64,000 bases of DNA from Methylococcales bacterium (GTDB lineage Bacteria > Pseudomonadota > Gammaproteobacteria > Methylococcales > Methylomonadaceae), in assembly GCA_026399015.1 (NCBI GenBank), contig JAPLRS010000036.1, positions 1 to 64,000 of the forward strand. Reading direction: 5' to 3'. The notes under the pieces are model-generated. The model had not been told where the DNA came from. It worked only from the letters and a program-made list of their open reading frames with translations, and ran no database searches. A program made the translations under genes and the position numbers. Position 1 is the first letter of the stretch; every line of letters starts with the position of its first letter. Of the stretch, positions 63,388 to 64,000 are shown one piece after another.

Positions 63388-64000
63388 TGCGTTAAAAGAA
63401 TATCTTAGCTTAAGCCAAGAGCGTGTTGAAAAAGCCTTGGAAGATCGGTTGCCAAGTGAGCAATTGTTACCTCAAAAACTTCATCAAGCTATGCGTTATA
63501 GCGTGCTAAACGGCGGTAAACGTATGCGACCGATGTTAACTTATTGTACGGGTAAAGCATTAGGTATACCTTTAGAAACATTAGATGGCCCTGCATGTGC
63601 GGTTGAATTTATTCATGTTTATTCTTTAATTCATGATGATTTACCTGCGATGGATGATGATGATTTAAGAAGGGGCAAGCCTACCTGTCATGTTGCTTAT
63701 GATGAAGCAACTGCGATTTTAGCCGGAGATGCTCTACAAGCGTTGGCTTTTGAAATTTTAGCGAAGGATCCTACGATTTCTGCTACACCAGAGGCGAGAT
63801 TGAAAATGCTTATTTCCCTTGCAAAAGCGAGTGGGTCACAAGGAATGGTTGGAGGGCAGGCAATTGATCTTCAGTCGGTCGGCACACGCTTGAATTTGCC
63901 TGAATTAGAAAATATGCATATTCATAAAACTGGTGCTTTAATACGGGCGAGTGTAAATTTAGCCACTTTTGCTAAAGCTGATGTTGATGAAGATGCTGTT
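63380..64000 (+). CDS. ispA: Farnesyl diphosphate synthase, 3' end cut by window edge
   Basis: ATG at 63380; 207 codons are inside the window and the frame is still open at 64000 (the full protein is about 295-300). It condenses DMAPP/GPP with IPP to make FPP. MRYSVLNGGKRMRPMLTY and the first Asp-rich motif HDDLPAMDDDDLRRGKPTCH are clear. GDALQALAFEIL, GSQGMVGGQAIDLQS and MHIHKTGALIRASV follow; the second Asp motif lies outside the window. FPP feeds UppS, encoded at 45862. Confidence 0.96.
   Translation, partial: MSSALKEYLSLSQERVEKALEDRLPSEQLLPQKLHQAMRYSVLNGGKRMRPMLTYCTGKALGIPLETLDGPACAVEFIHVYSLIHDDLPAMDDDDLRRGKPTCHVAYDEATAILAGDALQALAFEILAKDPTISATPEARLKMLISLAKASGSQGMVGGQAIDLQSVGTRLNLPELENMHIHKTGALIRASVNLATFAKADVDEDAV

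Overview
The window looks like a chromosomal segment of a low-GC gammaproteobacterium. The evidence is the block rpsB-tsf-pyrH-frr-uppS-cdsA-dxr-rseP with map-glnD divergent to it, biosynthetic SpeA, DusA, Orn, UbiK, and single-copy folE/hemH/purT. It is AT-rich, strongly so between genes, uses GTG and TTG starts, and has many strong Rho-independent hairpins. I cannot name a genus. There are no phage genes, transposases or CRISPR arrays.

Layout. 1-3783 (-): the N-terminal 1261 codons of a giant DUF4347/VCBS/RTX surface protein whose 3' end lies outside the window. 3784-4850: AT-rich spacer with a cluster of REP-like repeats next to a GIY-YIG gene. 4851-24539: mostly housekeeping genes (comM, ubiK, speE/speA, a Fic gene, dusA, folE-hemH, a membrane-anchored MutS-like ATPase, purT, a lytic transglycosylase, rsgA, a Ste24-like protease, orn, a double-length crcB). 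This stretch ends in a minus-strand operon, thioredoxin - DUF4266 lipoprotein - DUF3570 barrel - ApbE. 24903-33915: an accessory island of three probably secreted repeat proteins plus an exported protein. One of the three is a cyclophilin fused to an RTX secretion region. 33916-34657: two unrelated short tandem arrays running into the 3' end of rmlB. 34627-38258: the dTDP-L-rhamnose genes rmlACDB, split by REP copies. 38338-51943: an exported protein, glnD, map, the rpsB-to-rseP block, a DsbC-like protein and Sua5. 52215-56223: tRNA-Met, ychF, gap and pyk. 56302-64000: uvrD, a small membrane protein, an AT-rich gap, dsbD-tlpA, an exported protein, xseB and a truncated ispA.

How the genes relate. 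Speculative but testable: ApbE attaches FMN covalently to Ser/Thr in a D-x-x-[ST]-G-A-[ST]-type motif, and the DUF3570 barrel encoded beside it carries D-V-I-S-G-A-S followed at once by D-G-N-T-G-Q-T. The four-gene operon may therefore make a flavinylated outer-membrane redox protein, with a Cys-tailed lipoprotein and a thioredoxin as partners. The secreted island reuses modules. The 1367- and 300-residue proteins share an N-cap, a repeat type and a C-cap. The RTX cyclophilin shares its whole C-terminal half with the protein at the left edge. The short repeats matter for annotation: one REP-derived 19-bp array has replaced the C-terminal codons of rmlB, and several apparent small ORFs are only repeats read in frame.
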